Positions 1-9,152 are shown, counted from the stretch's first letter. The stretch is 64,000 nucleotides of DNA from Paenibacillus sp. DMB20 (GCF_000987955.1 NZ_LAZU01000025.1:186001-250000), one strand, 5' to 3'. Notes: generated by a model not told the origin, from the letters alone. Made by a program: numbers and translations.

Positions 1-169
1 TGACTTCTTCCTGTTTTGAAATAAGGTGATGCCGCAATAACCAAAGGTAAAGATCCTTGGGATGGTTTAAATGCTCCACCCCGGGGTCCCCATCAAAACG
101 CATGCGTTTATCATGAGTATTAAAGAAGTCGGCCATGATCTGCAGATCGTCATATCCAGTCCCCATCAT
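1..169 (-). CDS. CGNR zinc-finger (ABATE-domain) regulator, N-terminal part only
   Basis: The frame reads leftward from ATG 169 or the adjacent ATG 166 and runs off the left edge, so only about 56 residues are visible. ATG 166 lies 7 nt after an AGGAG and is the better start. The visible residues DLQIMADFFNTHDKRM, then HPKDLYLWLL, resemble the ABATE domain that begins CGNR zinc-finger proteins (D-F-x-N-T, then a P-x-DL-xx-WL block). The family is thought to act as DNA-binding stress regulators; the zinc finger would lie beyond the window. It is divergent from the epoxide hydrolase, with about 220 bp of AT-rich sequence between them, so it could regulate that gene. This is inference from a short fragment. 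Confidence 0.5.
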   Translation of the reverse strand, partial: MMGTGYDDLQIMADFFNTHDKRMRFDGDPGVEHLNHPKDLYLWLLRHHLISKQEEV

Positions 170-388
170 TACACTCCTATTGACTAATATTTATCTAACC
201 ATTAAAATTCATTTAAAGGTCACATAACCAATAAATGTTGTTTATTGGTCATTCGAAGTCAACCTTCTCCGATTGAATGGATATGGACAAATAAACGGGT
301 CATCGTCCTTTGCCTACCAGTTTATCAGAGCACTCATGATTATGATATATCTGCCGGAAAAACGAAGCGTTTCTTAAGGAGAGTTGAG

Positions 389-1549
389 ATGAATATCAAG
401 CCGTTTACTGTACATATCGATGAAAAAGAGATCGAAGATTTACGCAAACGTTTGGAATTGACGCGGTGGCCGGATGAAATACGCGATTCGCATTGGGAGT
501 ACGGCATTCCTCTGGATTTTGTTAAAGATATGGTCGACTACTGGAGAAACGATTTCGACTGGAGACGCGTGGAGGACAAAATCAACTCGTTTTCGAATTA
601 CATGGTCAACTTGGACGGAATGGATATTCATTTTGTTTACGAGCGCGGTCACGGCCCGAATCCCGTGCCGATCCTCATACCCCACGGGTGGCCCAGCACC
701 TTTTATGAGATGCTTGATTTGATCCCGTACCTCACGAATCCTGAACGTTTCGGCGGCAGCGCCGAAGATTCGTTTGACGTGGTCATCCCCTCGATTCCGG
801 GTCATGGGTTCTCTTCCATACCGCCCGCGGCCGGTTTTGAGGACCGGCAGGCTGCCGGGATTCTGGCCAAATTAATGAAAGAGCTGGGGTATTCCCGTTT
901 CGGCGCTCACGGATACGATTTGGGGGCGAGCATACTAGGGTTGATGTGCTTGGATCATCCCCAAAATATCATTGGCTACCATACCACGTCTCCCGGGAAC
1001 CCGAGTCCCTATATAGCCCAGGATATGAGCTTGTCCGAAGCCGAGCAGGAGTTCCTCTCCGTTTGCAGTCAGTGGTACAGGCAAGAGGGAGGGTATGCGC
1101 ACATCCTCGGCACCAAGCCGCAGACGCTCGCATACTCGCTTCATGATTCCCCGGCAGGGATGGCCGCTTTCATACTTGAAAAATGGTACCTGTGGACAAG
1201 CCCGCCCGGCGGAGATTTAGTGCGGTATGTGAGCAGAGAAGATCTGATGGCCAATGTTTCCATTTACTGGTATACGCAAACGATGAACCCATCGAACCGC
1301 TTCTATTTCGAAGGCAAGCATACGAAATGGCCGGATTCCTCCGATATTTCCCGGGTTCCCCACGGCGTTTCCTTGACGGCCACCCAAGCGCACGAGCGTC
1401 CTCCGAGGGAATATGTAGAAAGGCTTTTTCCGAATATCGTGAGCTGGGAAGAATTAAACAAGGGCGGTCATTTTATTGCGGCGGAAGATCCGCGGCTCGT
1501 CGCGGATCACATTCGAACATTTTTTCGACGGCTTAAGCGCTGCAATTAA
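389..1549 (+). CDS. Epoxide hydrolase (EPHX1-type alpha/beta hydrolase)
   Basis: A 386-residue protein expected to hydrolyse epoxides to diols in the cytoplasm. Residues 1-110 form the EHN N-terminal domain typical of microsomal-type epoxide hydrolases (TVHIDEKEIEDLRKRL). The alpha/beta-hydrolase core follows, with the oxyanion-hole motif HGWP at 99-102, GHGFS near 138, the nucleophile elbow HGYDLGA with Asp177, and the charge-relay His361 in GGHFIAAEDP. The elbow is usually GGDWG, so GYDLG is a mild variant. I chose ATG 389 because AAGGAGAG precedes it. The same frame is open back to 245, but that stretch has no family match and no good ribosome site. It is monocistronic, and a strong palindromic terminator follows. 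Confidence 0.85.
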   Translation: MNIKPFTVHIDEKEIEDLRKRLELTRWPDEIRDSHWEYGIPLDFVKDMVDYWRNDFDWRRVEDKINSFSNYMVNLDGMDIHFVYERGHGPNPVPILIPHGWPSTFYEMLDLIPYLTNPERFGGSAEDSFDVVIPSIPGHGFSSIPPAAGFEDRQAAGILAKLMKELGYSRFGAHGYDLGASILGLMCLDHPQNIIGYHTTSPGNPSPYIAQDMSLSEAEQEFLSVCSQWYRQEGGYAHILGTKPQTLAYSLHDSPAGMAAFILEKWYLWTSPPGGDLVRYVSREDLMANVSIYWYTQTMNPSNRFYFEGKHTKWPDSSDISRVPHGVSLTATQAHERPPREYVERLFPNIVSWEELNKGGHFIAAEDPRLVADHIRTFFRRLKRCN

Positions 1550-1565
1550 CGTCCTAAATGATGAT

Positions 1566-1602
1566 AAAACCTTGAATGGCTGCAGCCATTCAAGGTTTTT
1601 TT
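1566..1602. terminator. Bidirectional intrinsic terminator between convergent genes
   Basis: A perfect inverted repeat (AACCTTGAATGGC / GCCATTCAAGGTT) is flanked by A's on the left and T's on the right. It can end both the epoxide hydrolase transcript (+) and the EamA transporter transcript (-). Confidence 0.9.
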
Positions 1603-1606
1603 GCCT

Positions 1607-2506
1607 TTAAAGATTGATAATCACAATGGCCGTGACGCCCAGGAAGATGCCGATTTTGCCGTAGGCGCTGATCCGTTCCTTGAACAGCAGCACGGAGCAT
1701 AAGGTGATCGACACGATGATGCTGCCCTGCACAAGCGGAAACAGATAGGAGCTCGGTACGACGCCGGACAGAAACGTCATGATAATGTTGCCGGTGAGCG
1801 ATGTGGCCGCAAGAAGGATGATGGGCAGCCAGTTGTCCCGCAGCGCAGCGCCGTCCCCGGCAAAGGTGAGGCGTTCGCGTTTCTTGCCTTTCGCATGCTG
1901 CACGGCATACGCCAAAGCGTAAAACACGAATGCGGAGCAGAATCCGGCAAACATCAATCCGGCAGACTCGGTGCCTTCCATCCGGGACTGATGGAACTTC
2001 TGGATCACCGCCAGCAGCCCGTTGAACAGGAACGTCATGAGACAATAGAACAGCCATCGGCTGTTTGCCCTGGATTCCCCTTTTTTCGATCCCGGATTGG
2101 CATTGATAAAATAAAAGGCCATAAGAAACAGCACGATGGCAGCTATGGTCGTCACGGTGAGAGGTTCGCCGAAAGCAAGGATCCCGGTTACCGCAGGAAT
2201 CAGCATGCTGGCGGAAAAATAAAACGCCGTATAGGATAAAGGGCCGCTCATGATGGCCAAATTGTAAAAAATGATGGTCAGCATAAAGCCGAGCCCGAAC
2301 AGAATGCCGAATAAAACGGTTGTCGGACTCATCTGCCGGACTTCCGGCTGAACTATGCTGTACAGCAGCATTCCCGCCGAGGCGAGCAGCGTAAAGCCGG
2401 CATAAATAAGCAGCTGCTTCCGGAAGGGACCCTCTTTGATCAGTTTCATGGATAGGGTTTGCGCCGAGAACAGCACAATCGTCAATGCAATGAGCAAGGT
2501 GTTCAA
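1607..2506 (-). CDS. EamA/DMT-family membrane transporter
   Basis: A hydrophobic protein of about 300 residues with roughly ten predicted membrane helices arranged as two halves, as in the drug/metabolite transporter (EamA) superfamily. Glycine-rich helices such as LFGILFGLGFML and the late block PLVQGSIIVSITL, followed by LLFKERIS, fit the second EamA repeat, where an E-R motif follows helix 9. The substrate cannot be read from sequence. Start choice: a GGAGG lies 7 nt upstream of TTG 2506, while ATG 2512 is only 1 nt from it; a longer form from 2560 has no ribosome site. It is convergent with the epoxide hydrolase and has no partner gene. Confidence 0.8.
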   Translation of the reverse strand: MNTLLIALTIVLFSAQTLSMKLIKEGPFRKQLLIYAGFTLLASAGMLLYSIVQPEVRQMSPTTVLFGILFGLGFMLTIIFYNLAIMSGPLSYTAFYFSASMLIPAVTGILAFGEPLTVTTIAAIVLFLMAFYFINANPGSKKGESRANSRWLFYCLMTFLFNGLLAVIQKFHQSRMEGTESAGLMFAGFCSAFVFYALAYAVQHAKGKKRERLTFAGDGAALRDNWLPIILLAATSLTGNIIMTFLSGVVPSSYLFPLVQGSIIVSITLCSVLLFKERISAYGKIGIFLGVTAIVIINL

Positions 2507-2864
2507 CGTCATTCCTCCAGTTGCTTGAAACGATAATGATGATTCTTTATGATGATGCATTGTATCCGTACTAAGTATAGTCAGGGGAATGCGGACGCGA
2601 TATGATCAATTTTTAAACCGGGGCCTTCAAAATTAAAGATTCCATCCGCAAGAATGCATGCGGCCAATGGACTTTCAACCGGCAGTTTTAAGAAAGCGCT
2701 GCCTTTAATTTTGGCGGTTCGCCTTTTATTTTGGCCGGCCCCCGACTTTAAAAAATGGACGGTTACCTTAAATTCAGGGCATTTACGGGGCGCGAAGCCA
2801 TCCTCCTATAATAAGGGCAGGCGAAAGAGACAGCCTAGTTCACGTAAGCAGGAGGGGGATATAC
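2507..2864. other. Intergenic region upstream of the carbohydrate ABC operon
   Basis: No gene is supported in this 358-bp divergent gap. It holds the leader and probable promoter of the ABC transporter operon, plus several A/T runs with repeated TTTAATTTTGG-like and TTTATTTTGGCC words at about 2703-2742 that could be regulator contacts. Confidence 0.5.
2782..2812 (+). promoter_or_regulatory. Candidate sigma-A promoter of the carbohydrate ABC operon
   Basis: A perfect TATAAT at 2807-2812 has a weak TTTACG (4/6) at 2782-2787 with a 19-bp spacer. A poor -35 suggests an activator is needed, which would suit the AraC-type regulator encoded at 10593-12920; that link is inference. Confidence 0.4.
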
Positions 2865-3830
2865 TTGAGATTAGCCATGAAGCCCAAACCCGAACGCGTT
2901 CCGCTCAGAACGGCCACCGGCAAAAACATGAAGCTGCTGCTCATCAAACGGAACTGGGTGCTGTATCTGTTCATACTGCCGGCATTTTTGTACTTCTTTA
3001 TTTTTTCCTACATACCGATGTACGGCGTGCAGATTGCATTCAAGGACTTCATCGCGACGAAAGGCTTTGGCGGCAGCCCATGGGCGGATCCGATCTTCAA
3101 ACATTTCATTACTTTTTTCAGCTCGACGCGTTTTGCGGAAATATTCTGGAACACCATCTCCATTTCGTTCTATTACTTGCTCGTCAGCTTTCCGGCACCG
3201 ATCATTCTGGCCCTGATGATCAACGAGGTGAAGAACAACAAGTTTAAAAAGCTGGTGCAGAACGTGACCTACATGCCTTACTTCATTTCGATGGTCGTGC
3301 TCGTCGGCATGATCGACCTGTTCTTCTCCAATACCGGTCTCGTGAACCAACTGACGGCGCTGATCGGCCTCGAGCCGGTCCAGTTCCTGCAGAAGGACAG
3401 CTTATTCAATGATATGTACGTCTGGTCGGGGGTATGGCAGACGACGGGCTACGGTTCGGTCATTTATTTTGCGGCCTTGGCCGGCGTATCGCCCGAGCTT
3501 CACGAAGCGGCAACGATCGACGGGGCAAGCCGGTTTCAAAGAATCATCCACGTGAATCTTCCGGCGATCATGCCGACGATCGTGGTCATGCTCATCATCA
3601 GCGTCGGCGGCATCATGAACCTCAGCTTCGAGAAGGTCCTGTTAATGCAAAAAGATATCAACATGGAGGTTTCCGAGGTCATTCCGACGTATGTCTACAA
3701 GCTCGGAATCCAGAAGGCGCAGTACAGCCTGTCCTCGGCCGTGGGTCTTTTTAACAATATCATAAACCTGACGCTTCTCATATTGGTAAACCGCTTTTCG
3801 CGGAAAGTGGGAGAGAATTCATTATGGTAA
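2865..3830 (+). CDS. Carbohydrate ABC transporter permease, LplB type
   Basis: A 321-residue inner membrane permease of the CUT1 carbohydrate ABC family, LplB subgroup. The cytoplasmic lead ends in LLIKRNWVLYLFILPAFLYF (helix 1), followed by the subgroup hallmark PMYGVQIAFKDF. The EAA loop that contacts the ATPase (EAATIDGASRFQ) is near residue 214. It pairs with the next gene, 13 bp downstream, and with the binding lipoprotein. No ATPase is encoded nearby, as is usual for this subgroup, which shares an MsmX-type ATPase encoded elsewhere. The start is TTG 2865, 6 nt after GGAGGGGG; the in-frame ATG 2877 is too far from it. Confidence 0.9.
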   Translation: MRLAMKPKPERVPLRTATGKNMKLLLIKRNWVLYLFILPAFLYFFIFSYIPMYGVQIAFKDFIATKGFGGSPWADPIFKHFITFFSSTRFAEIFWNTISISFYYLLVSFPAPIILALMINEVKNNKFKKLVQNVTYMPYFISMVVLVGMIDLFFSNTGLVNQLTALIGLEPVQFLQKDSLFNDMYVWSGVWQTTGYGSVIYFAALAGVSPELHEAATIDGASRFQRIIHVNLPAIMPTIVVMLIISVGGIMNLSFEKVLLMQKDINMEVSEVIPTYVYKLGIQKAQYSLSSAVGLFNNIINLTLLILVNRFSRKVGENSLW

Positions 3831-3843
3831 GGAGGGAGATGGC

Positions 3844-4743
3844 ATGCTCGTAAAAGAAACCAAGTCCGACAAAGTGTTCAATGCAGTCAACCTGGGGGTT
3901 CTCATCATCATTCTGCTGCTGACGCTGTATCCGCTGTGGTTTATCGTAAGCGCCTCCGTCAGCAATCCCGATCTGGTCAACTCCGGCAAAATGCTGCTGT
4001 GGCCGAAGGACATTTCCTTCAGCGGGTATGCGAACATTTTTAACGATTCCAGCATTCTCAGAGGTTACCTCAACACGATTGTATACACGGTCGTGGGAAC
4101 CGTCATTAACGTCATCGTCACGCTGCTTGCGGCCTATTCGCTGTCCCGGAAAGATTTCGTGGGCAACAAGTTTTTCGCCATCATGTTTCTGATCACGATG
4201 TTTTTCTCCGGCGGCCTGATTCCGACCTTTATGACGGTCAAAAGCGTGGGGCTTTACAACTCGCCGTGGGTGATGGTCATTCTGGGGGCGACCTCCATGA
4301 CCAACATCATCATCAGCCGTACCTTTTTCCAGACGACCATTCCGGTCGAAGTGCAGGAAGCGGCCCAGATCGACGGCTGCTCGAACTTCCGCCTGTTCAT
4401 GCAGGTGGTGCTGCCGCTGTCGACCGCGATCATTGCGGTCATGGCGCTGTTCAGCGCGGTCAACCACTGGAACAGCTACTTCACGGCTTTGATTTACATA
4501 CGCGATGCCGAATGGCAGCCGCTGCAGATCATCCTTCGCGAAACGCTGCTGAAGAGTCAATTTAACGCCGAGCTGCTGCAGCAGGGCGGGGATACGGCGG
4601 GGCTTCTGCAGGAGGAGCTGCGGGCTGCGGAGCAGATCAAATACGCGCTGATCGTGATTGCTTCCCTTCCGGTAATGGCCATGTATCCGTTTGTGCAGAG
4701 ATACTTCGTGAAAGGCGTGACCCTCGGGTCGGTTAAAGGTTAA
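3844..4743 (+). CDS. Carbohydrate ABC transporter permease, LplC/YtcP type
   Basis: The second CUT1 permease, 299 residues with about six membrane helices. The first helix (LGVLIIILLLTLYPLWFIV) is followed by SASVSNPDLV, a common start of the LplC/YtcP group. The EAA loop is EAAQIDGCSNFRLFMQ near residue 172. The C-terminus RYFVKGVTLGSVKG is typical of the family. AAGGAGGGAG lies just before ATG 3844. It should form a heterodimer with the preceding LplB-type permease, importing an oligosaccharide or uronide delivered by the lipoprotein encoded next. Confidence 0.9.
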   Translation: MLVKETKSDKVFNAVNLGVLIIILLLTLYPLWFIVSASVSNPDLVNSGKMLLWPKDISFSGYANIFNDSSILRGYLNTIVYTVVGTVINVIVTLLAAYSLSRKDFVGNKFFAIMFLITMFFSGGLIPTFMTVKSVGLYNSPWVMVILGATSMTNIIISRTFFQTTIPVEVQEAAQIDGCSNFRLFMQVVLPLSTAIIAVMALFSAVNHWNSYFTALIYIRDAEWQPLQIILRETLLKSQFNAELLQQGGDTAGLLQEELRAAEQIKYALIVIASLPVMAMYPFVQRYFVKGVTLGSVKG

Positions 4744-4822
4744 GGGCTCGGAGCTTCTACGCCCGGCCGCTACTATTAGGCAGTACACTATTCATATATA
4801 GAGCTCAAGAGGAGGAAAAACG

Positions 4823-6466
4823 ATGAAAAGGAAAGGCATTCTGGCATTACTGCTTAGTACCGCATTATTTGGAAGTCTGTTATCCGGCTGCGCGTCACCG
4901 TCGAAAGAAGCGGAAGGCGACAAACCGGAAGACGCCCCGGCCGCGAAAGCCGGCGTTCCCGATTACATGAACCCGGTGGGCGAGTATCCGATCGTCAAGG
5001 AAAAGATCAAAATTCGCGTGATGGGCAAGAAGGATCCAGGGGGCCCGGAATGGGGCGACCTTGAAATCTTCAAACGCTTGGCTGAAAAAACGAACATCGA
5101 GCTGGAATTCGAGCTGTCCGAAGGCGATACGTTCAACGAGCAAAAGAACATCGCGCTTGTGGGCGGGGAATATGCGGACATCATTTTGAGAGGCGCGGAC
5201 AAGACCGACGAGGAAACCTATGGTCCACAGGGCGTTTTCCTGGACCTGACGGACCTGATCGATCAATATGCTCCGAACCTGAAGGCCCTTATGGCCAAGG
5301 ACCCGTCCATCAAAGCGTCGATTACCTCCATGGACGGCAAAATTTACGGGCTGCCTTACATTTTCAACACCTCCACGACCCAGGGCCATCTTGGCTTCTT
5401 TGACTCGCAGTGGATGAAAAACGCCGGGATCGGGAAGGAGCCGGCCACGACGGATGAGCTGTACGAGATGCTGAAAGCGTTTAAGGAAAAAGACGCGAAC
5501 GGCAACGGCGATCCGGGGGACGAGATTCCGTTCTCTGCGGTCGGCCTGAATGCCTTCCAGCAGCTGCTCATGCCGGCTTTTACCGGACTGACGGGCGGAA
5601 TCGGCTTTGACGTCAACGAGGCGGGAGAGGTCGTATACGTTCCGGCCATGAAGGAATACAAGGATTTCCTCGTGTATACCAATAAGCTGTATAAAGAAGG
5701 CTTGATCGACCCCGAGTTTACGACGCAGACTTCGCAGCAGTGGCAGGCCAAAGTCAAAGGAAACCTGGTCGGCATTTACAATGCTTCGCCTACGCTGCTG
5801 GATGCCGAAACGACCAAGACGGAGCAGCTCAGCCTTGCGCCGTTGACGTCTCCGGTCAACGATAAAAAGGTCGTAAGATTGCCGTTCAACCTGTATACGA
5901 GCAAAGCGATCATTACCGACAAATGCAAGCACCCGGAAGCGGCCATGCGTCTGTTGGACATGTTCTACGCAACGGAAGAGAACGCCGTTGACGGGTTCTC
6001 CGGCAACACCGTATTCCTGGGTTATGAAGGCGAGCACTGGAAATATACCGACGACAGCAAGTCGCAGTATGAATGGATCGCTCCGGTCACGGGCTTCGGC
6101 GATATCAACAAATCGGTCTCCGTCAACATGGAGCTTCCGGGCTACCTGAACTTCATGGCCATGCCGGCAAACAATCCATTGATGGAAATGAAAGTGACCC
6201 AGGTACAGGAAAAGCAGGTTCCTTATTATAAAGACGCTTATCCGGTCAATGCCCGCTTTACCGCCGAGGAATCCGAAAAGGGCAACGTTATTGAGAATGA
6301 CCTGTACACCTACGTCACCCTGATGACCACCAAATTCATTATCGGCGAGGAGCCGCTGGACAAATTCGACAGCTATATCGCCACCTTGGATAAAATGGGG
6401 CTGCAGGATCTGATCAAAATCAAAACTGACGCGCTGAACAGATGGAACGAGGCTTTGAAAAAATAA
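4823..6466 (+). CDS. Extracellular solute-binding lipoprotein of the carbohydrate ABC transporter
   Basis: A 547-residue lipoprotein that should sit outside the membrane and pass sugar to the two permeases. The signal peptide has a basic n-region (MKRKG), a hydrophobic stretch and the lipobox LLSGC with Cys23. It is followed by a low-complexity acidic tether (SKEAEGDKPEDAPAAK) and then a family-1 type binding fold (DGKIYGLPYIFN; the conserved block near GLPY). An AGGAGG precedes ATG 4823. The 80-bp gap from the permease gene and the strong hairpin after this gene suggest higher expression than its neighbours. The ligand is unknown. The length suits the LplA/LipO group, which is longer than maltose-binding proteins. 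Confidence 0.88.
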   Translation: MKRKGILALLLSTALFGSLLSGCASPSKEAEGDKPEDAPAAKAGVPDYMNPVGEYPIVKEKIKIRVMGKKDPGGPEWGDLEIFKRLAEKTNIELEFELSEGDTFNEQKNIALVGGEYADIILRGADKTDEETYGPQGVFLDLTDLIDQYAPNLKALMAKDPSIKASITSMDGKIYGLPYIFNTSTTQGHLGFFDSQWMKNAGIGKEPATTDELYEMLKAFKEKDANGNGDPGDEIPFSAVGLNAFQQLLMPAFTGLTGGIGFDVNEAGEVVYVPAMKEYKDFLVYTNKLYKEGLIDPEFTTQTSQQWQAKVKGNLVGIYNASPTLLDAETTKTEQLSLAPLTSPVNDKKVVRLPFNLYTSKAIITDKCKHPEAAMRLLDMFYATEENAVDGFSGNTVFLGYEGEHWKYTDDSKSQYEWIAPVTGFGDINKSVSVNMELPGYLNFMAMPANNPLMEMKVTQVQEKQVPYYKDAYPVNARFTAEESEKGNVIENDLYTYVTLMTTKFIIGEEPLDKFDSYIATLDKMGLQDLIKIKTDALNRWNEALKK

Positions 6467-6488
6467 GCAGGGATATGATGAAAACCAT

Positions 6489-6530
6489 GAAAGGAGAGAG
6501 CTTCTGCGCCGTCAGAGGCTCTTTCCTTTC
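6489..6530 (+). promoter_or_regulatory. Intercistronic hairpin without a T-tract
   Basis: A 13-bp stem (GAAAGGAGAGAGC / GCTCTTTCCTTTC, one G-U pair) lies between the binding-protein gene and the beta-helix gene. There is no T-run after it, so it is more likely an mRNA 3'-end protector or partial attenuator than a full terminator. Such hairpins commonly raise binding-protein mRNA over downstream genes. Confidence 0.55.
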
Positions 6531-6574
6531 AAATGAACAGAAGAGCATAAAGCTTTATAAGGAGGGATTGGATT

Positions 6575-8080
6575 GTGATTGTTCAGTCAAGTTCTGTCAG
6601 GGAGCTTCTCGAACTGCCGCCGCTCAACCCGAGTAACGGCGACATTGCCGTCGTAATGGGCTATCATCGGCCGGGAGACGTTTCCATGCAGTATATATGG
6701 GAGAACGGCTGTGCCGAACCGCACAATGGGGGTACCGTTCTCGTTCCATTGGATCACCAGGGGGACGGAAGGTGGCGGCTTTTGCACCGGGGAATAGGCG
6801 ATTTCAGGTTTTTTGGCATTATGGGACCCGAGACGCCTGCGGATGAAGCCTTGGAAGCGATGGTTCGCGATCCCTCCATCCGTAAGATCGAAGCCTTTAC
6901 GGATTTACGGTTTGTCAAGCGGCACAAATTCAACCGCAGCGGCCTGGAACTGGATTTTCACGGCTGCCGGGTGACGGTTCAAGGGATCGAGGCTGCGAAG
7001 AGCAATGATCCTTTCGGAGCGGTGATGCATTTTAGCGGCCGGTTGACGGGAGAGAAACAGGAACTTAGGCTGACAGAACCCCTGCAAGAGATGTATGATA
7101 TATTTGAGGTAGAAGACAGCAGGGCATTTCATGTGCATGATTGGTGGATCGTAACCGTCAACCGTCTGGCTGGCAGGGAAGAAAAAGAGATCGACAAAAT
7201 GCTGATGGTGACTGAAATCATTGATGAAACACACGTAAGAATGAACTATAAAATGGGATGGGACCTTGGCAGGGGACGAACGCTGACCTATCTCCGCGTA
7301 GAGCCGGTCCGGAATGTAAACGTTCGCAACATGGTTTTTGAAGGGAACGAGGGCGGCGAGGATCGGGGAGCGCAGCCGCTCGCCCTGGAGTATGCCGTTG
7401 ATTGCAACGCATACGGCCTTCACGCCTATCATACCTATTGGCCCGTGCTTTTACGGAGGCACAATACTTATTACGTAACGGAAAAATGCTCGCTGGTGAA
7501 CCCCGTCGAGGTCATTGTCGGCGGCACGGGGTACCTGACGCAGCAAATTCATTGTTTATACGGCAAGGTGCGGGACTGTACGGCAAGCAACGCCAGACAT
7601 CTTAACGATTTTACGGGAAGCGCTTACTGTCTGGTCGAGAACTGCCACGCGGACGGCGATTTTCACGGTGCCTTCGTGACTCATGGCCAATTTGAACATG
7701 ATTTGACCTATGTGGGCAACTCCGGCCTCATCTCTTTTGCGAACAGCGGCTTTACATGGGGGGACAGCGCCAAACGGATTACGGTCAAGCGGCACTCCGC
7801 CTGCTGGTTTATTTCTTTTGCCAAGGTTACCGACTTAACGTTGGAGGATGTGTACATCGTCAAGACGGAAAAATACCCCGAGTGCGGCACGATGCTCGTC
7901 AATGCGGACGGCGTCCAGATTCGCGGCTGCACGGCCGATAAGCTCGTGTTTACGCAGCGGAGCAGCCGCTCCGAACGGCCCAATGTCGTGAGTGACTGCC
8001 ATTTTAGGTACGGCGTGGAGATCGTGCGCGAAGGGGATGCGGCCGTGACGGCGGGAATACATATCCGGGACGAATCCTAG
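6575..8080 (+). CDS. Right-handed beta-helix protein, possible polysaccharide-active enzyme
   Basis: A 501-residue protein with no signal peptide. The C-terminal two thirds has the short repeated turns of a right-handed parallel beta-helix (NVNVRNMVFEGN; KVRDCTASNARHL; SAYCLVENCHADG; ITVKRHSACWFI; LTLEDVYIVK; VQIRGCTADKL), the fold of pectate lyases, rhamnogalacturonases and epimerases. Residues 1-60 (LPPLNPSNGDIAVVMGYHRPGD) look like a small accessory domain. It is co-transcribed with a sugar ABC transporter and a 2-hydroxyacid dehydrogenase, so a role in processing the imported glycan inside the cell is likely. The exact reaction is not known. The start is GTG 6575, 8 nt after GGAGGG. No catalytic set could be assigned with confidence. 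Confidence 0.7.
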   Translation: MIVQSSSVRELLELPPLNPSNGDIAVVMGYHRPGDVSMQYIWENGCAEPHNGGTVLVPLDHQGDGRWRLLHRGIGDFRFFGIMGPETPADEALEAMVRDPSIRKIEAFTDLRFVKRHKFNRSGLELDFHGCRVTVQGIEAAKSNDPFGAVMHFSGRLTGEKQELRLTEPLQEMYDIFEVEDSRAFHVHDWWIVTVNRLAGREEKEIDKMLMVTEIIDETHVRMNYKMGWDLGRGRTLTYLRVEPVRNVNVRNMVFEGNEGGEDRGAQPLALEYAVDCNAYGLHAYHTYWPVLLRRHNTYYVTEKCSLVNPVEVIVGGTGYLTQQIHCLYGKVRDCTASNARHLNDFTGSAYCLVENCHADGDFHGAFVTHGQFEHDLTYVGNSGLISFANSGFTWGDSAKRITVKRHSACWFISFAKVTDLTLEDVYIVKTEKYPECGTMLVNADGVQIRGCTADKLVFTQRSSRSERPNVVSDCHFRYGVEIVREGDAAVTAGIHIRDES

Positions 8081-8095
8081 AAAGGTGGACATGCA

Positions 8096-9103
8096 GTGGA
8101 ATCTTTCAAAATTCTCGTTACCATGCCGAAAACGGAAATCTTCCATACTTTTTTTAACGAAAATCTGATTCGGCAGCTGAAAGAAATCGGGGAAGTAATC
8201 TGGAACGAAAGCACGACCGCGCACTTTACGAAAGAAGAAATTTGCGAAAAGATCAAGGATGTCGATATTCTGGTGACCGGCTGGGGAACCCCGGTACTGG
8301 ACGAAGAGGTGATGAGCCATGCCGGAAAGCTGAAGATGGTAGCGCATACCGGGGGCTCGGTCAGACCGTATGTCTCGGACGCGGTGTATGAAAAGGGCGT
8401 AACGGTCGTCAGCGGCAACGAGGTATTTGCCCAATCCGTGGCGGAAAGCGTCATTGCCTATGCTCTCGCTTCCCTGCGCGACATCCCTCGTTATTCTTCC
8501 GATTTGAAGAACGGAATCTGGCCGACAAGCTTTTACAATAAAGGGCTGCTCGATCGTACCGTCGGAATCGTCGGCTACGGCATGATCTCCAAAATGGTGG
8601 TGCAAATGCTTAAGCCGTTCAATGTGAAAATCAAAGTGTTCTCGCGCCACATCGCTCAGGAGGAGCTGGACAAACACGGCATGCAGAAAGCCGATCTTCC
8701 CGAAATTTTTTCGACCTGCGATATCGTATCCATTCATAGCGGCATGACAAAGGAAAATTACCACCTCATTACCGAGGAGCTGCTCCGGATGATGCCGGAA
8801 GGCTCGCTCCTGATCAACACGGCCCGCGGCGCCGTGATCGACGAACCGGCGCTGTGCCGTGTCCTTGCGGAAGGAAAGATCAACGCGGTACTGGATGTCT
8901 ACGAGGTTGAGCCTTTGCCGCAAGGCCATCCGCTGATGGGGCTTGATAACGCGATTCTGATGCCTCATATGGGGGGACCGACGATCGACCGGCGCCTTGT
9001 CGTCGTTCAGGCGCTCATTGATGATATCCGCCGTTTTCTGAAGGGCGAGCCGCTCCGCTGCGAGATCGATCAGGCCTACGCCGGCAAGATGTCTACTCAC
9101 TAA
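8096..9103 (+). CDS. D-isomer-specific 2-hydroxyacid dehydrogenase
   Basis: A 335-residue cytoplasmic NAD(P)-dependent dehydrogenase of the D-2-hydroxyacid family. The split catalytic domain surrounds a nucleotide domain whose loop reads VGIVGYGMISK (G-Y-G-M-I-S, with Ser at the usual third Gly). The family residues are present: Arg in NTARGAVIDE, Glu in VYEVEPLP and His in LMPHMGG. It starts at GTG 8096, 7 nt after AGGTGG and 15 bp after the beta-helix gene, so it is the last gene of the ABC operon. It may reduce or oxidise a keto acid released from the imported sugar. Its substrate cannot be told from sequence. Confidence 0.85.
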   Translation: MESFKILVTMPKTEIFHTFFNENLIRQLKEIGEVIWNESTTAHFTKEEICEKIKDVDILVTGWGTPVLDEEVMSHAGKLKMVAHTGGSVRPYVSDAVYEKGVTVVSGNEVFAQSVAESVIAYALASLRDIPRYSSDLKNGIWPTSFYNKGLLDRTVGIVGYGMISKMVVQMLKPFNVKIKVFSRHIAQEELDKHGMQKADLPEIFSTCDIVSIHSGMTKENYHLITEELLRMMPEGSLLINTARGAVIDEPALCRVLAEGKINAVLDVYEVEPLPQGHPLMGLDNAILMPHMGGPTIDRRLVVVQALIDDIRRFLKGEPLRCEIDQAYAGKMSTH

Positions 9104-9121
9104 TGCGTTATATGGAAGCCG

Positions 9122-9152
9122 GGGCGGCACAACAGCCGCCCATTATATTTTT
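9122..9152 (+). terminator. Intrinsic terminator of the carbohydrate ABC operon
   Basis: The GC-rich stem GGGCGGC / GCCGCCC with a 6-nt loop is followed by ATTATATTTTTC. It closes the operon that begins at 2865. Confidence 0.8.

Noticed and set aside
2654..3247. A 197-codon plus-strand frame spanning the start of the LplB-type gene
   Set aside because: It is in another frame over a well-supported permease, with no ribosome site.
3778..6037. Long minus-strand open frames opposite the ABC transporter genes
   Set aside because: They are antisense shadows with no ribosome sites; the plus-strand genes have clear motifs.
7835..9130. A 431-codon open frame on the minus strand
   Set aside because: It is antisense to the dehydrogenase and beta-helix genes, is rich in His/Arg and has no family match.
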